From JANQTF01 sp041741415 (GTDB taxonomy: Bacteria; Bacteroidota; Bacteroidia; J057), in assembly GCA_041741415.1 (NCBI GenBank), contig JBGSKC010000075.1:1-64000 (forward strand): a stretch of DNA of 64,000 nucleotides. The letters are read 5' to 3'. Below, piece after piece: positions 33,066 to 42,959 of the stretch. The stretch's first letter is position 1. Each line of letters starts with the position of its first letter. The notes below the pieces were generated by a model. That model ran no database searches, was not told the DNA's origin, and saw only the letters and a program-made list of their open reading frames with translations. The translations under genes and the position numbers were made by a program.

Positions 33066-36000
33066 ATGGAATTGACAGCAGGAAAATTAGGAGAGTTGTT
33101 TGTGAGCCTGGCCTTTGCCTCGGCGCTGGTCTCGATGATCAGTCTGCTCGTGGCAGACCGCCGTGAGGGACTCGACCAAAAGCAATGGGAGCACTTGGGG
33201 CTTGGAGCCTTCTGGACCCACGCCGGGAGCATTTTCGGGGTGATCATCACCTTGTTTTTGCTCATTTACACCCACCAGTACCAGTACCACTATGTGTGGT
33301 CTCACTCATCCAATGAGCTGCCTGTTCACTTCATGATTTCCTGTTTCTGGGAAGGACAGGAGGGGAGCTTTCTCCTGTGGAGCTTCTGGCACTCGGTGCT
33401 GGGCCTCATTCTGCTCAGGAAGAAAACCGAGTGGCGCAACAGCGTGATTGCGATTATCGCCTCGGTGGAGCTGATCCTGGCTTCGATGCTGCTTGGGGTG
33501 TATGTGCCCGAATGGCTGGTTGCAGGCGGCTTCTACGCCACTGTGCTGGCGGCAATGGCCTGGATGGGCTGGAAATTCTGGAAAAACCAGGGCGATTCTG
33601 GCCGTTCGCGGCAACCGTTTTACCTCGCTTCGCTGTTTCTCGGAGGTGCCACCTTGCTGTTGCTGGGCCGCGGCCAGGCTGGTTTCTGGGGCCAGATGGG
33701 AGGATTGGATGCGTTTACCCAACTCGACACCCTTGCCTTCGGGCTGATGGGCCTGGCGGTGGCCGGCTACCTGGTGATGTATGGGGGCGAAATCTGGCGG
33801 CAGTCGAAGCAGGATCGCTACCAGCCCGGCGAGCTCATCGCGGGCATCGGCCTGCTGAGCATGGCCATCGTGGCGCTGGGTTTTGAGCCCAGCCTCTGGA
33901 AACTGGGCTCCACGCCCTTCCTGATGCTCAGGGATGCCTTCCCCAACGAGGCCGTGTACCTCGCCAACCCTGAATTTGTGCCTACCAACGGCTCCGGCCT
34001 CAACTCCCTCCTCCAGAACTATTGGATGGTGATTCACCCGCCGACCCTGTTTCTGGGCTTTGCCGCCAGCGTCGTGCCCTTCGCCTTCGTGATGGCAGGC
34101 CTGATTAAAGGCCGGTATGACCAATGGATCAAGCCTGCCCTGCCCTGGATGTCGTTTTCGGTAATGATTCTCGGCATCGGCATCATCATGGGTGGCTACT
34201 GGGCCTATGAAACCCTCAACTTTGGCGGCTACTGGAACTGGGACCCCGTGGAGAATTCCTCCCTCGTGCCCTGGCTGTGTGGGGTGGCTTCGCTTCATGC
34301 CATGCTGATTTATCAAAAGGCAAAGTCCTACCTTCGGCTTGCGATGATGCTGATCACGGGTACATTTTTGCTCGTGTTGTACAGCACTTTCCTCACCCGT
34401 TCAGGGATTTTGGGCGACACCTCCGTTCACACCTTTACAGACCTTGGCTTGTCGGGGCAGTTGCTGGTGTTGCTGCTGATTTATGTGGCCGCAGTGGCAG
34501 GCCTGAGCGCCCTTCGCTGGCCCCGAATCCCGGCCAAGCCCGACGAAAGCAAGGTTTGGACAGCAGAATTTATGCTGTTCCTCGGGATCCTGACCGTCTC
34601 TTTTTCAGGATTGGTTGTGATCCTCGCCACCTCGCTGCCCGTGTTCAACGCTATTTTCGGCACTTCTCTCGCCCCTCCCGCCCAGGTCCAGCTGTTTTAT
34701 TACCAGTGGAATGTCTGGTTTGCCATTTTGTTTGGGATGGTATCCGGGATCGGCCAGTTTTTGTGGTGGAAAATCAAGCGGGGAAAATCCTTGTCTGATG
34801 CCATTTTCAGGCCTTTTCTGGTTGCTATGATCAGTGGCGCAGCAATTCTTATCGCACTGGCCTTCGCCGGGTGGGAGTTTGCCTTCGACGCCAAATTTGC
34901 CACCTGGATTGACCCTGAAACAACGGGTACGGGCTGGTTGCCGAAAGCCATCGCCTACGCTCAGTTTGGCCTCGTTTCGGTGGCAGATGAACTGCTGCTT
35001 TTTTCTGCGCTCTTTGGTCTTGCTGCCAACGTGGATGTACTCATTTCCATTCTCCGGGGCAACAAAAAAGGCCTCAAAGTGATGGGTGGAACGGTGGTTC
35101 ACATCGGCTTTTCGCTCATGCTCCTTGGGATGCTCTTTTCTTCGGGCTACGACCAGGTGCTGAGCACCAACCTGTTTCCTGGCCAACTGGCTGCCATGCC
35201 CGAGCAGGAAAGGGTGGACAATGTGCTGGTAGACCGCAAGGAACCCACGCTGATCAAGGAATACCTGGTTCAGTACATCGGCAAAAAGGAGGCACAGGCC
35301 CCGGTAAGCAAGCTCGAGATCATCGAAGAAAACGGACCGTGGTTCAAGTTGCGCTTCCGCGACGCCCGCGGCGATGCCTACGTCGTAGTTCAACGCCGGG
35401 AGCCTTTCCTCAAAAGCGGAGGGATTCACCCCGTTAACGAACACGAAACAGCCGTGGCGGAAGGAGAAATTGACATGACCCTGCTGGAGCAAATGCTCAA
35501 CACCAACCTCCTGGCCTTTGAACCGGTGCTGAGTAACAACCGCACCCAGTATGGCCTGGAGTTCACCGCCGTGCGGGACAGCAACGAGCAGTTTGTGCTG
35601 TATCCCGAAGCGGAAGTGAATGAGGACATGCAAAGCATCATTGCGCACCCCAGCCGGAGAATTTACTGGAACGAAGACGTGTATGTGTTTACCTCCAGCC
35701 TCCCGAGCCCGGAGTCGCTCAAGCCACGCTTTTTCAACTTTGGGATTCGCCCCGGTGAGAGAACCCTTCTCGGCGACGCCGAGGTGCTGCTGGCCAATGT
35801 CCAGAATGTGACCGGGGTGAAGGGAATGGAAGAATTTGACGTGGCAGCCATGGCCGACCTGGTGATTCTGATGGGAAGCGACACCTTCCTGATGCAGCCC
35901 GTTTTCACAATTAAAGACCGGATGCCAGGCATGGTTCCGGCGGAGTTGCCTGAGCTGGGCCTTGAGGTAGCTTTCGTGGGCGTCGATCCTAACACCGGTA

Positions 36001-36170
36001 TTATGCAAATGCAGGCCCGCCAGGTGGACACCCGCGCCGATCACGTCACAATCAAGGTCATTCGCAAGCCCTTCATCAACCTGCTGTGGCTGGGAACCTT
36101 TATCCTGGCCTTCGGGTTCATGGTGTCGATTTACCGGAGGGTAGGGGAGAACCGGGCACGAAAAGCCTGA
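33066..36170 (+). CDS. ccmF: Cytochrome c haem lyase subunit CcmF
   Basis: The 1034-residue membrane protein has an N-terminal haem-lyase core (about residues 1-660, some 15 helices). The WWD domain reads NFGGYWNWDPVENSSLVPWL (about residues 384-403), and HIS-containing periplasmic loops are present (VIHPPTLFLGF). A long soluble periplasmic region (about 680-1000) and a last helix follow. It is about 370 residues longer than proteobacterial CcmF. The extended C-terminal domain may replace missing partners such as CcmH. It is last in the operon. Confidence 0.94.
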   Translation: MELTAGKLGELFVSLAFASALVSMISLLVADRREGLDQKQWEHLGLGAFWTHAGSIFGVIITLFLLIYTHQYQYHYVWSHSSNELPVHFMISCFWEGQEGSFLLWSFWHSVLGLILLRKKTEWRNSVIAIIASVELILASMLLGVYVPEWLVAGGFYATVLAAMAWMGWKFWKNQGDSGRSRQPFYLASLFLGGATLLLLGRGQAGFWGQMGGLDAFTQLDTLAFGLMGLAVAGYLVMYGGEIWRQSKQDRYQPGELIAGIGLLSMAIVALGFEPSLWKLGSTPFLMLRDAFPNEAVYLANPEFVPTNGSGLNSLLQNYWMVIHPPTLFLGFAASVVPFAFVMAGLIKGRYDQWIKPALPWMSFSVMILGIGIIMGGYWAYETLNFGGYWNWDPVENSSLVPWLCGVASLHAMLIYQKAKSYLRLAMMLITGTFLLVLYSTFLTRSGILGDTSVHTFTDLGLSGQLLVLLLIYVAAVAGLSALRWPRIPAKPDESKVWTAEFMLFLGILTVSFSGLVVILATSLPVFNAIFGTSLAPPAQVQLFYYQWNVWFAILFGMVSGIGQFLWWKIKRGKSLSDAIFRPFLVAMISGAAILIALAFAGWEFAFDAKFATWIDPETTGTGWLPKAIAYAQFGLVSVADELLLFSALFGLAANVDVLISILRGNKKGLKVMGGTVVHIGFSLMLLGMLFSSGYDQVLSTNLFPGQLAAMPEQERVDNVLVDRKEPTLIKEYLVQYIGKKEAQAPVSKLEIIEENGPWFKLRFRDARGDAYVVVQRREPFLKSGGIHPVNEHETAVAEGEIDMTLLEQMLNTNLLAFEPVLSNNRTQYGLEFTAVRDSNEQFVLYPEAEVNEDMQSIIAHPSRRIYWNEDVYVFTSSLPSPESLKPRFFNFGIRPGERTLLGDAEVLLANVQNVTGVKGMEEFDVAAMADLVILMGSDTFLMQPVFTIKDRMPGMVPAELPELGLEVAFVGVDPNTGIMQMQARQVDTRADHVTIKVIRKPFINLLWLGTFILAFGFMVSIYRRVGENRARKA

Positions 36171-36218
36171 TTGTCAGGCAGCTGAAGGCTTTCATGTACT
36201 TTCCCGGCAGGGAAGAAA

Positions 36219-37013
36219 TTAATTTTGCAGGGTAATTTCTCCGGAAAAAACAAAGGTGGCAGGTCCGATCAGCCACACCTTTTCCTGTTGGCTGCCCATG
36301 TCCTGAACCCGGACCAGCAGTTGTCCGCCCGGGGTCTGGATCGACACCTCGCCGTTTAGCTTGTTCTCCTTCATCAAATGCAGGTAAGCAGCTGCTGTAA
36401 CGCCTGTTCCGCAGCTCAGCGTTTCGGCCTCGACACCCCGCTCAAAGGTTCGCACAAGGAGGCTCCCGCCCCGCAGTTCGACGAAGTTCACGTTGGTGCC
36501 TCCCGGCGAGAAGCGGGGATCGTGGCGGAGCGCAGCACCTTCGCGGGCCACATCAACTGCGGAAACAGGCCCGTTTTCCCACACCACCAGATGAGGAGAC
36601 CCTGTGTTGATCCAGCTTTGCTGGTCGCTCCAGGCCGTGAACCCTGTCGGGTTGCTCATTCTGAGGGAAACTGCTGTTGCCTCCCAGCTGGCATCGTGGA
36701 GGCCATCAATGGCTTCGAAGGTGGTATGCTCCCGGATGATGTCGTGCCGGTGGGCAAAATCAACAAGGCAGCGCCCGCCGTTGCCGCACATGGTCGATTC
36801 GTTGCCGTCGGCGTTGAAGTAGCGCATCCGGAAATCAACCCGTTCATGTGGCTGCAAAAGCATCAGGCCGTCGGCCCCGATGCCAAAGCGGCGGTCGCAA
36901 AGCCGGGCAATTTGCTGGGCGGTGAGGAAATCGCCCCAAGTCAGGGAGCGATCATCGACGATGATAAAATCATTACCAGTTCCCTGGTATTTGTCAAAAC
37001 GAAGAGGAGTCAT
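36219..37013 (-). CDS. dapF: Diaminopimelate epimerase
   Basis: The 264-residue enzyme converts LL- to meso-diaminopimelate for lysine and peptidoglycan synthesis. Both catalytic Cys are present, in STMCGNGGRC and LSCGTGVTAAAYL. The N-terminus FDKYQGTGNDFIIVDDR is typical. The start codon overlaps the stop of the upstream lipoprotein gene by four bases, so they share a transcript. ccmF is convergent, 48 bases away. Confidence 0.96.
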   Translation of the reverse strand: MTPLRFDKYQGTGNDFIIVDDRSLTWGDFLTAQQIARLCDRRFGIGADGLMLLQPHERVDFRMRYFNADGNESTMCGNGGRCLVDFAHRHDIIREHTTFEAIDGLHDASWEATAVSLRMSNPTGFTAWSDQQSWINTGSPHLVVWENGPVSAVDVAREGAALRHDPRFSPGGTNVNFVELRGGSLLVRTFERGVEAETLSCGTGVTAAAYLHLMKENKLNGEVSIQTPGGQLLVRVQDMGSQQEKVWLIGPATFVFSGEITLQN

Positions 37014-37537
37014 TCCTTGGCGGGTTCTTCGGCGGGATACAAACGGACCTGAAGGGCGATGATTCCTTTGGCTTCATTTTCCATGAGTCGCTCGCCGTCG
37101 TAAAAAATGCGCAAGGTATGGTTTCCCGGGCTCAGGTCGAGAGAGGAAATGGCCTGGTGGGAAATGGTGAGGTCGATTTCGTTTTGAGCGGGTTGCCCGA
37201 GATCGCGGCCGTCTTTGCGGAGGGGAATGGTGAAATAATATTCCTGGAGCTCATGCTGCTCGTCTTCCAGGTTCAAATAAAGCGGGAGTTCGGTCCTCCC
37301 GATTTTGGAGTAATAGGTGAGGGTAAGTTCGAGGGAATAGGGCCCCGGGTCGGAAAAGGAAGCCGGGTTGAGCAGGTACTCACAAGGCTGCTGATAGTAA
37401 AGGGTTTTGCTGGAAGCGAGTTCCTTGCATTCGCCGATGTAAACAGGGGTGATGCCGCCGCACCCTGCCAGCAGCAAGGTTGAAACCACCAGGGACAAGG
37501 CTCGCCCATGGCCTGAAAACGGCTGGAGTAACATCAT
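37010..37537 (-). CDS. Lipoprotein, possibly GldH-like
   Basis: The 175-residue lipoprotein has a lipobox (LLLAGC, Cys26). The remainder has the order seen in GldH gliding lipoproteins: an N-terminal Cys-rich start, ELTLTYYSKIGRTELPLYLN, then YYFTIPLRKDGRDLG, and near the end LSPGNHTLRIFYDGERLMEN with a final hydrophobic strand. The match is by pattern only and is weaker than for true GldH. It overlaps dapF by four bases. Other gld genes are not in the window. Confidence 0.6.
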   Translation of the reverse strand: MMLLQPFSGHGRALSLVVSTLLLAGCGGITPVYIGECKELASSKTLYYQQPCEYLLNPASFSDPGPYSLELTLTYYSKIGRTELPLYLNLEDEQHELQEYYFTIPLRKDGRDLGQPAQNEIDLTISHQAISSLDLSPGNHTLRIFYDGERLMENEAKGIIALQVRLYPAEEPAKE

Positions 37538-37742
37538 GTAACAGCGGTGGATTACGCCAAGCCCCGATCACGTTGGCGCTTCAAAGATACATTCCAGGTG
37601 GGGAAATCAAAACCGCCACGAGGGAGATTATGCGTTTTTAGGGGACTGACTTTCCGGGGAACGTAGAATACAAATTTTTCAACTACAGCTTGTAATTTGC
37701 TGACAGGCAAGAGATTAGTCAAAAAAATAGCCAGTTTTGCTT

Positions 37743-38741
37743 TTATACAGCTGACTGCGTGGGCTGCGGAAAGGGGATTTCGACAATTTTGGTAACACCC
37801 ATCTTTGAAAATTTCTCCACCCGTGCATCAATCAGGCTGGGGATATCGTGCTGATACAGCTCTTCGAGGTCGGCAAGGATTCTCTTTTTCACACTGGCAA
37901 TGGCTGTGGGCATGTCTTTGTGTGCCCCGCCGAGGGGTTCTTCAATAATCCCATCAATGATGCCGAGTTCCAGGTTATCTTCGGCAGTGAGCTTGAGGGC
38001 TTCTGCTGCCAGTTCTTTTTTCTCCCAGGTTCTGAACAGAATAGAGGAGCAGGATTCGGGGGAAATAACCGAGTACCAGGTATTTTGCATCATGTAAACC
38101 CGGTCTCCGATGCCGATTCCTAGGGCGCCGCCGGAGGCTCCTTCTCCGATCACGATGCAGATGATGCGGGTTTTGAGGGCGGCCATTTCAAAGAGATTGC
38201 GGGCAATGGCTTCACCCTGGCCCCTTTCTTCGGCCTCAAGACCGGGATAGGCGCCCGGTGTGTCGATGAGGGTTACTACAGGGAGGCCAAATTTTTCTGC
38301 CATGCGCATCAGGCGCAGGGCCTTGCGATAGCCTTCGGGGTTGGGCATTCCGAAATTGCGAAACTGGCGCTGCTTGGTGTTGCGGCCTTTTTGCTGGCCA
38401 ATGAACATCACGCTCTGGCCACCGATACGGCCAATTCCGCCGATCATGGCTTTGTCGTCGCCCATGTTGCGATCGCCAAACAGCTCAATGAATTCGTCGC
38501 AGATCCCTTCGATATAATCGAGCGCATACGGGCGTTCCGGGTGACGTGAGATCTGCACCCGCTGCCAGCGCGAAAGATTCTGGTAAATATTGGACCTCAG
38601 GTCGTGGATTGTCTTCTCAAACTCGTCCGCTGCGGCATCCTTTTCCCCCTCATTTTTCTGCGCGTTTGCTCTCATCTCCAGCAGCCGGTTTTCCAGCTCG
38701 AAAATGGGTTTTTCGAAGTCAAAAATGTTATTCGACGACAT
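37743..38741 (-). CDS. accA: Acetyl-CoA carboxylase carboxyltransferase subunit alpha
   Basis: The 332-residue protein forms, with AccD, the carboxyltransferase that makes malonyl-CoA for fatty acid synthesis. An N-terminal coiled coil (FEKPIFELENRLLEMRAN) precedes the crotonase-like domain with QKGRNTKQRQFRNFGMPNPE, TLIDTPGAYPGLEAEERGQG and GEGASGGALGIGIGDRVYM. It is monocistronic. The 205 bases between it and the GldH-like gene hold no clear signal apart from AT-rich stretches. Confidence 0.97.
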   Translation of the reverse strand: MSSNNIFDFEKPIFELENRLLEMRANAQKNEGEKDAAADEFEKTIHDLRSNIYQNLSRWQRVQISRHPERPYALDYIEGICDEFIELFGDRNMGDDKAMIGGIGRIGGQSVMFIGQQKGRNTKQRQFRNFGMPNPEGYRKALRLMRMAEKFGLPVVTLIDTPGAYPGLEAEERGQGEAIARNLFEMAALKTRIICIVIGEGASGGALGIGIGDRVYMMQNTWYSVISPESCSSILFRTWEKKELAAEALKLTAEDNLELGIIDGIIEEPLGGAHKDMPTAIASVKKRILADLEELYQHDIPSLIDARVEKFSKMGVTKIVEIPFPQPTQSAV

Positions 38742-38816
38742 AGGCCTTTCGAAATTGTAACCTGAAGTTACGACTTTTTTCCCAAAACAACCCTCCTGGA
38801 GTCTTACTCAGATACG

Positions 38817-38850
38817 AAAAAAGGCCCACTTGATCAGGTGGGCCTTTTTT
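38817..38850 (-). terminator. Bidirectional terminator after gltA
   Basis: A 34-base near-perfect palindrome (AAAAAAGGCCCACTTGA, then its inverse with one G-U pair) has T runs on both sides. It lies 22 bases beyond the gltA stop and shortly before accA, so it insulates the two genes. Confidence 0.92.
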
Positions 38851-38871
38851 TCAAATGAGGTAAGTTGCTGG

Positions 38872-40158
38872 TTATCTGGATTCCATTGGCACATAAGGCC
38901 TTGTCGCAGAGCCAGTGTAAATCTGACGTGGACGACCAATAGGCTCGCCATTTTCGCGCATTTCCTTCCACTGCGTGATCCATCCGGGCATTCTTCCGAG
39001 GGCAAACATCACGGTGAACATATCCACGGGAATGCCCATGGCCCGGTAAATAATTCCGGAGTAGAAGTCCACATTTGGGAAGAGCTTCCTGCTCGAGAAA
39101 TACTCATCTGCCAATGCGGCCTGCTCCAGGCCTTTGGCAATTTCCACCACCGGGTCTTCCTGGTCGAGGGAGTCGAGCACCACGTCCACGTATTTTTTAA
39201 TGACCTTGGCCCTGGGGTCGTAGTTTTTATACACCCTGTGGCCAAAGCCCATGAGGCGGAAAGGGTCTTCTTTGTCTTTGGCCTTGGCAATGTATTTGGC
39301 CACACCACCGCCATCCTGTTTGATGGCTTCCAGCATTTCCAGCACCTCCTGGTTGGCGCCGCCATGGAGTGGACCCCACAATGCGTTGGAGCCTGCAGCC
39401 AGTGCTGCAAAGAGATTTACCCGCGAGCTTCCCACAAACCGAACGGTGGAAGCAGAACAGTTTTGCTCGTGGTCGGCATGGAGAATGAGCAAACGGTCGA
39501 GTGCCTCTACCATCCTGTCGTCCACCTTGCCAAACATCATGTGCAGGAAGTTCTCGACGTAGCCTAGCGAGGGGTCTTCGTCGATATAAGGGAGCTTCTG
39601 GCTTCTACGGTAAATGGTCGCCACGATGGCGGGCATGTTGGCCAGGAGTTGGTGAATGGTGTTCCAGCGAATGGTTTCATCCGACCAGGAGTCGTCGGCT
39701 TCAGGGTAATAGCCCGACAAAGTGTTGAGCACCACGGCCAGCATGCCCATCGGGTGAATTTGATCGGGCAGGGCATCGAGTACCTGGCGAATGCCTTTGG
39801 GCAGGTGCCGGTGGGTTTTCATGGCTGTTTCCAGCTCCAGCAACTGAGCCGCGGTTGGCAGCTCGCCGTGAAGCAGCAGGTACACCACTTCGAGGAAATT
39901 CGACTGGCTAGCCAGTTCTTCGATGCGGTATCCGCGATGCTCCAGGATGCCAGTATCGCCGTCGATGAAGGTAATTGTCGATTCCGTGGAACCGGTATTT
40001 TTAAAGCCGATGTCGAGGGTCACATAGCCAGAATCGCCCAGCAAGCGGCCGATGTCGATTCCTTTCTCCTGGTAAGTCCCCGTAACGACTGAATAAGAAA
40101 GTGATTTTCCACCTGCTTCGATGGAAACTTTTTCATTGAGCTCGGATGCTGCTGACAT
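38872..40158 (-). CDS. gltA: Citrate synthase (type II, hexameric)
   Basis: The 428-residue enzyme of the TCA cycle condenses acetyl-CoA with oxaloacetate. Catalytic His lies in LHADHEQNCSAST and in MGFGHRVYKNYDPRA, and the Asp in VDFYSGI. The N-terminal beta-sheet domain (about residues 1-60) and the length fit the Gram-negative NADH-sensitive type II form. A strong terminator follows. 135 bases separate it from nadE, so it probably has its own promoter. Confidence 0.97.
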   Translation of the reverse strand: MSAASELNEKVSIEAGGKSLSYSVVTGTYQEKGIDIGRLLGDSGYVTLDIGFKNTGSTESTITFIDGDTGILEHRGYRIEELASQSNFLEVVYLLLHGELPTAAQLLELETAMKTHRHLPKGIRQVLDALPDQIHPMGMLAVVLNTLSGYYPEADDSWSDETIRWNTIHQLLANMPAIVATIYRRSQKLPYIDEDPSLGYVENFLHMMFGKVDDRMVEALDRLLILHADHEQNCSASTVRFVGSSRVNLFAALAAGSNALWGPLHGGANQEVLEMLEAIKQDGGGVAKYIAKAKDKEDPFRLMGFGHRVYKNYDPRAKVIKKYVDVVLDSLDQEDPVVEIAKGLEQAALADEYFSSRKLFPNVDFYSGIIYRAMGIPVDMFTVMFALGRMPGWITQWKEMRENGEPIGRPRQIYTGSATRPYVPMESR

Positions 40159-40293
40159 GGAAATCTATGGTTAAGGTTCGCAATGTTGTCGTTGGGTGGG
40201 TCGGGGCAAAAACAGGGAAAGAGCTGTGAATGAACAAATTAAATCCGCTGGTGGCGAAGATTCGCTAAAATTAGGGAATGATTTCGTGTTTTC

Positions 40294-42234
40294 CTACTTC
40301 CCAGGCCCTTCGCTCCAGCCTTCCATCTCTCTGAGCTGTTCCTCAAAACCGCCGTTGAGAATGGGAAAACGGCACCAGGTTTTTGGATCGAGGTTGGCGT
40401 CGTCGAGGTGAAAGGAAGGCGCGTACCGCTCCCGTTTCCACTGATTTCTGGACCAAAGCCGGAAGAAGCGCCGGATGTATTCCATCAACTGCGGATCGGG
40501 ATAACTCCCCCTGAGACGCTGGAAGACCTCCACCGGCGACAGGTAATCGCGGATGGCGGCTTTCTCGATATCGTCAAGCAAAGCGTAGGGCATCAGGTCG
40601 CCCTCGTCTGTTTGGGTGCGTTCAGGCGGCCGCAGCTCTGCTGTTGGTTGCAACGCATTCACAAACCGAAGCCCCGGGGCCGGCAGCGCCGTTTCTGCCC
40701 ACTTCAGCCATTCGAGCAGGCTGTCTTTGTCCATGCCTCCGAGCGGCGCCAGCCCGCCGGAGGTGTCGCCATCCATGGTGGCATAGCCAACTGCTGCCTC
40801 GCTGCGGTTGCTGGTGGTAATCAGCAGGGCGCGATGGATATTGGCCAGCATCCACACCCCTGGCGATCGCAGGCGTGCCTGGATATTTTGCAGGGTCAGG
40901 TCGTCGGTTTCCCAGGCTAATGGCCGCCCGATGGCCGACTCGGCCAGAGACAGATAGCTTTTACGCAAAGACTCCACCTCCCAGTAATGGAAGGTGGCTC
41001 CCAGGCTGGCTGCTAATTCCCGGGCGCTTTCCAGGGTGGCAGAGCCGCTGTTTTCGGTACCCTGATAAACGCAGGTGAGCAGTTGCGCCGCAACCGGCTG
41101 ATCAGGCCCTAATTGAGCGTATGCCAGCTTTTTCAAAAAGGCTTCCCTGCCAAGCTCTTCCTCCGCCCGCGTAAAAGCTGCAGCGCACAACACTGCACAT
41201 GCCGAAGAGTCGGCACCGCCGGAGAGCGACAACACAAAGCCCCGGCTGTAGGATTTGCGCATGTAATCGAACAATGCCAGCGTTTCGGCCAATAAAAACT
41301 CCTCGTTTTTGCTCTCTACGTGCGCATAAATCTGCTTGCCCGGCTTGTCTGGCAAAGCACGATAACGGTCTGCCACGCGAACGAGGTGATCGGGGAAAAC
41401 GGGGTCGAAGTTGAAGGATTTCTTTTTCTGAATATGGAGTCTGTCCAAATCCACTACAACAGGCAAGATCTGAACATCCTGAAAGGAGAAGCGGCGATTG
41501 CGGGCAAGAAGCTCGCCTCCCTGGGCAATCAGGATTTCCCCGTCGTAGATGATCCGGCCCGATTCATTGCCGAGCAAATTGGAATACAGGTACAGGCACT
41601 GGTAGGCTCTGGAAGCTTCGCGAACGAGCATTTCGCGGACCTTTGTTTTTCCAAAGGCAAAATTAGAGGCGCTGGGGTTGAGGATAATATCAACGTTGTT
41701 GACATAGTGGCGGGTGGCAGGCCGGATGCCGTTCCAGGCGTCTTCACAAATTTCCAGCCCGATTCTCACCCCGCCGATTTCGAAGATCAGGTCGCCGAAG
41801 GGGATTGTTTCTCCCTCCCAGGTGTAGGAAACGATGGCCTGGTTTTTCCACGGCTTGAACCATCGTGGCTCGTAGTAAATGCCGTCGCCAGCCAGTTCCT
41901 GCTTGGCCACAAAACCCAGTACCTTGCGGTCGTGAATCACTGCCACCACGTTGTGAATGCAATTCTCATAGATCATGGGCAGGCCCACCGTGAGAGTCAG
42001 GCCTTCTGTGGCGGGCACAATGGCCCTTAGTGCCTGCAAAGATCGCTGCAGAACGTGGTCTGAGAAGAAAGCATCCTCGCAGCCGTACCCGCTGATGGCC
42101 AACTCCGGAAGGCAGAGCAATTGCACTTCCTGTTGCCTCGCCTGGGAAATGGCCTCCAGAATTCTTCCGGTGTTCCCGGCAAAATCAAGGGGGGTTTGGT
42201 TAATACAAGCCCCTGCTACCCGAATATGTTTCAT
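40294..42234 (-). CDS. nadE: Glutamine-dependent NAD+ synthetase
   Basis: This 646-residue two-domain enzyme makes NAD from deamido-NAD using glutamine. The N-terminal nitrilase-like glutaminase (about residues 1-290) has the Glu-Lys-Cys triad in LCLPELAISGYG, FVAKQELAGDG and LEICEDAWNG. The C-terminal synthetase (from about 330) has the PP-loop SLSGGADSSACAVL and the later SNRSEAAVGYATMDGDTSG. Both domains are complete. It is monocistronic as far as visible. Confidence 0.96.
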   Translation of the reverse strand: MKHIRVAGACINQTPLDFAGNTGRILEAISQARQQEVQLLCLPELAISGYGCEDAFFSDHVLQRSLQALRAIVPATEGLTLTVGLPMIYENCIHNVVAVIHDRKVLGFVAKQELAGDGIYYEPRWFKPWKNQAIVSYTWEGETIPFGDLIFEIGGVRIGLEICEDAWNGIRPATRHYVNNVDIILNPSASNFAFGKTKVREMLVREASRAYQCLYLYSNLLGNESGRIIYDGEILIAQGGELLARNRRFSFQDVQILPVVVDLDRLHIQKKKSFNFDPVFPDHLVRVADRYRALPDKPGKQIYAHVESKNEEFLLAETLALFDYMRKSYSRGFVLSLSGGADSSACAVLCAAAFTRAEEELGREAFLKKLAYAQLGPDQPVAAQLLTCVYQGTENSGSATLESARELAASLGATFHYWEVESLRKSYLSLAESAIGRPLAWETDDLTLQNIQARLRSPGVWMLANIHRALLITTSNRSEAAVGYATMDGDTSGGLAPLGGMDKDSLLEWLKWAETALPAPGLRFVNALQPTAELRPPERTQTDEGDLMPYALLDDIEKAAIRDYLSPVEVFQRLRGSYPDPQLMEYIRRFFRLWSRNQWKRERYAPSFHLDDANLDPKTWCRFPILNGGFEEQLREMEGWSEGPGK

Positions 42235-42495
42235 CGTCCTGATCGGTTCTGCAATACCTGTTTGGTTCTTTTGGAAGAACTTCGAGCTCCAAAACCTGGT
42301 TCTTGCCAGGAAGGTTTTTCCCGTGTTGCTTCCGTGACAGCTTGCGGCTCAAACATACAATACTTTTCCCCAATCCGCCTGTTCTCCTCCCGAAGGAGGC
42401 TGAAACCCCGCTCCGGGCTGCATGTCGTGTTAAAGGCGAATATCCATTCGTTATCCCGAAGGAATGCTGTTAACTTACCCTCCCGAATAGATGGA

Positions 42496-42942
42496 ATGCC
42501 TCAGATGAAGCTTTTCTTGTTTATGATAGTCTGCTTGCTCGCCTTCTCCTGCCAGGAGCAGCTGGAGCGCGACAACCAGCGCCTCATGGCAGAGGTGGAC
42601 AGCCTCAAGGCGCAGGTTCAGACCCTGAAGGTGGAAAACAACCAGCTTCGGGTGGAGCTGGGTGGCCGCCCGCAGATCGGGTTTGAGGTGCAGATCGGAG
42701 CGTTTGAATTTTTCGACGTGAAGGCCCACCAGGAGTCGATGGTGAAACTGCGTGAAGTAAAAGAAGACGGTATGTCGAAGTATGTGCTGGGCACCTTCAT
42801 CCGCTTCGAGGAAGCCGAGCATTTTCTCGAAGATCTTCACCGCATGGGGCTCTCCGATGCCTTCATTGCCGGAATTGTGGGGGGCGAACGCACAACAGTC
42901 GAGCGGGCCAGGGAGGCAGCAAAGCTGGCATACGGCTACTGA
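42496..42942 (+). CDS. Coiled-coil lipoprotein with a SPOR-like domain
   Basis: The start at 42496 (or Met at 42505) gives about 148 residues with a lipobox (LLAFSC) and a short coiled coil (about residues 20-50, heptads in LMAEVDSLKAQVQTLKVE). The SPOR-like domain runs from FEVQIGAFEFF to EEAEHFLEDLHRMGLSDAFI. SPOR domains bind denuded peptidoglycan at division sites. The frame is open upstream to 42121, but that part is the nadE antisense. It is convergent with the GH30 gene. Confidence 0.75.
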   Translation: MPQMKLFLFMIVCLLAFSCQEQLERDNQRLMAEVDSLKAQVQTLKVENNQLRVELGGRPQIGFEVQIGAFEFFDVKAHQESMVKLREVKEDGMSKYVLGTFIRFEEAEHFLEDLHRMGLSDAFIAGIVGGERTTVERAREAAKLAYGY

Positions 42943-42959
42943 TCATTCGATTTTTCCGG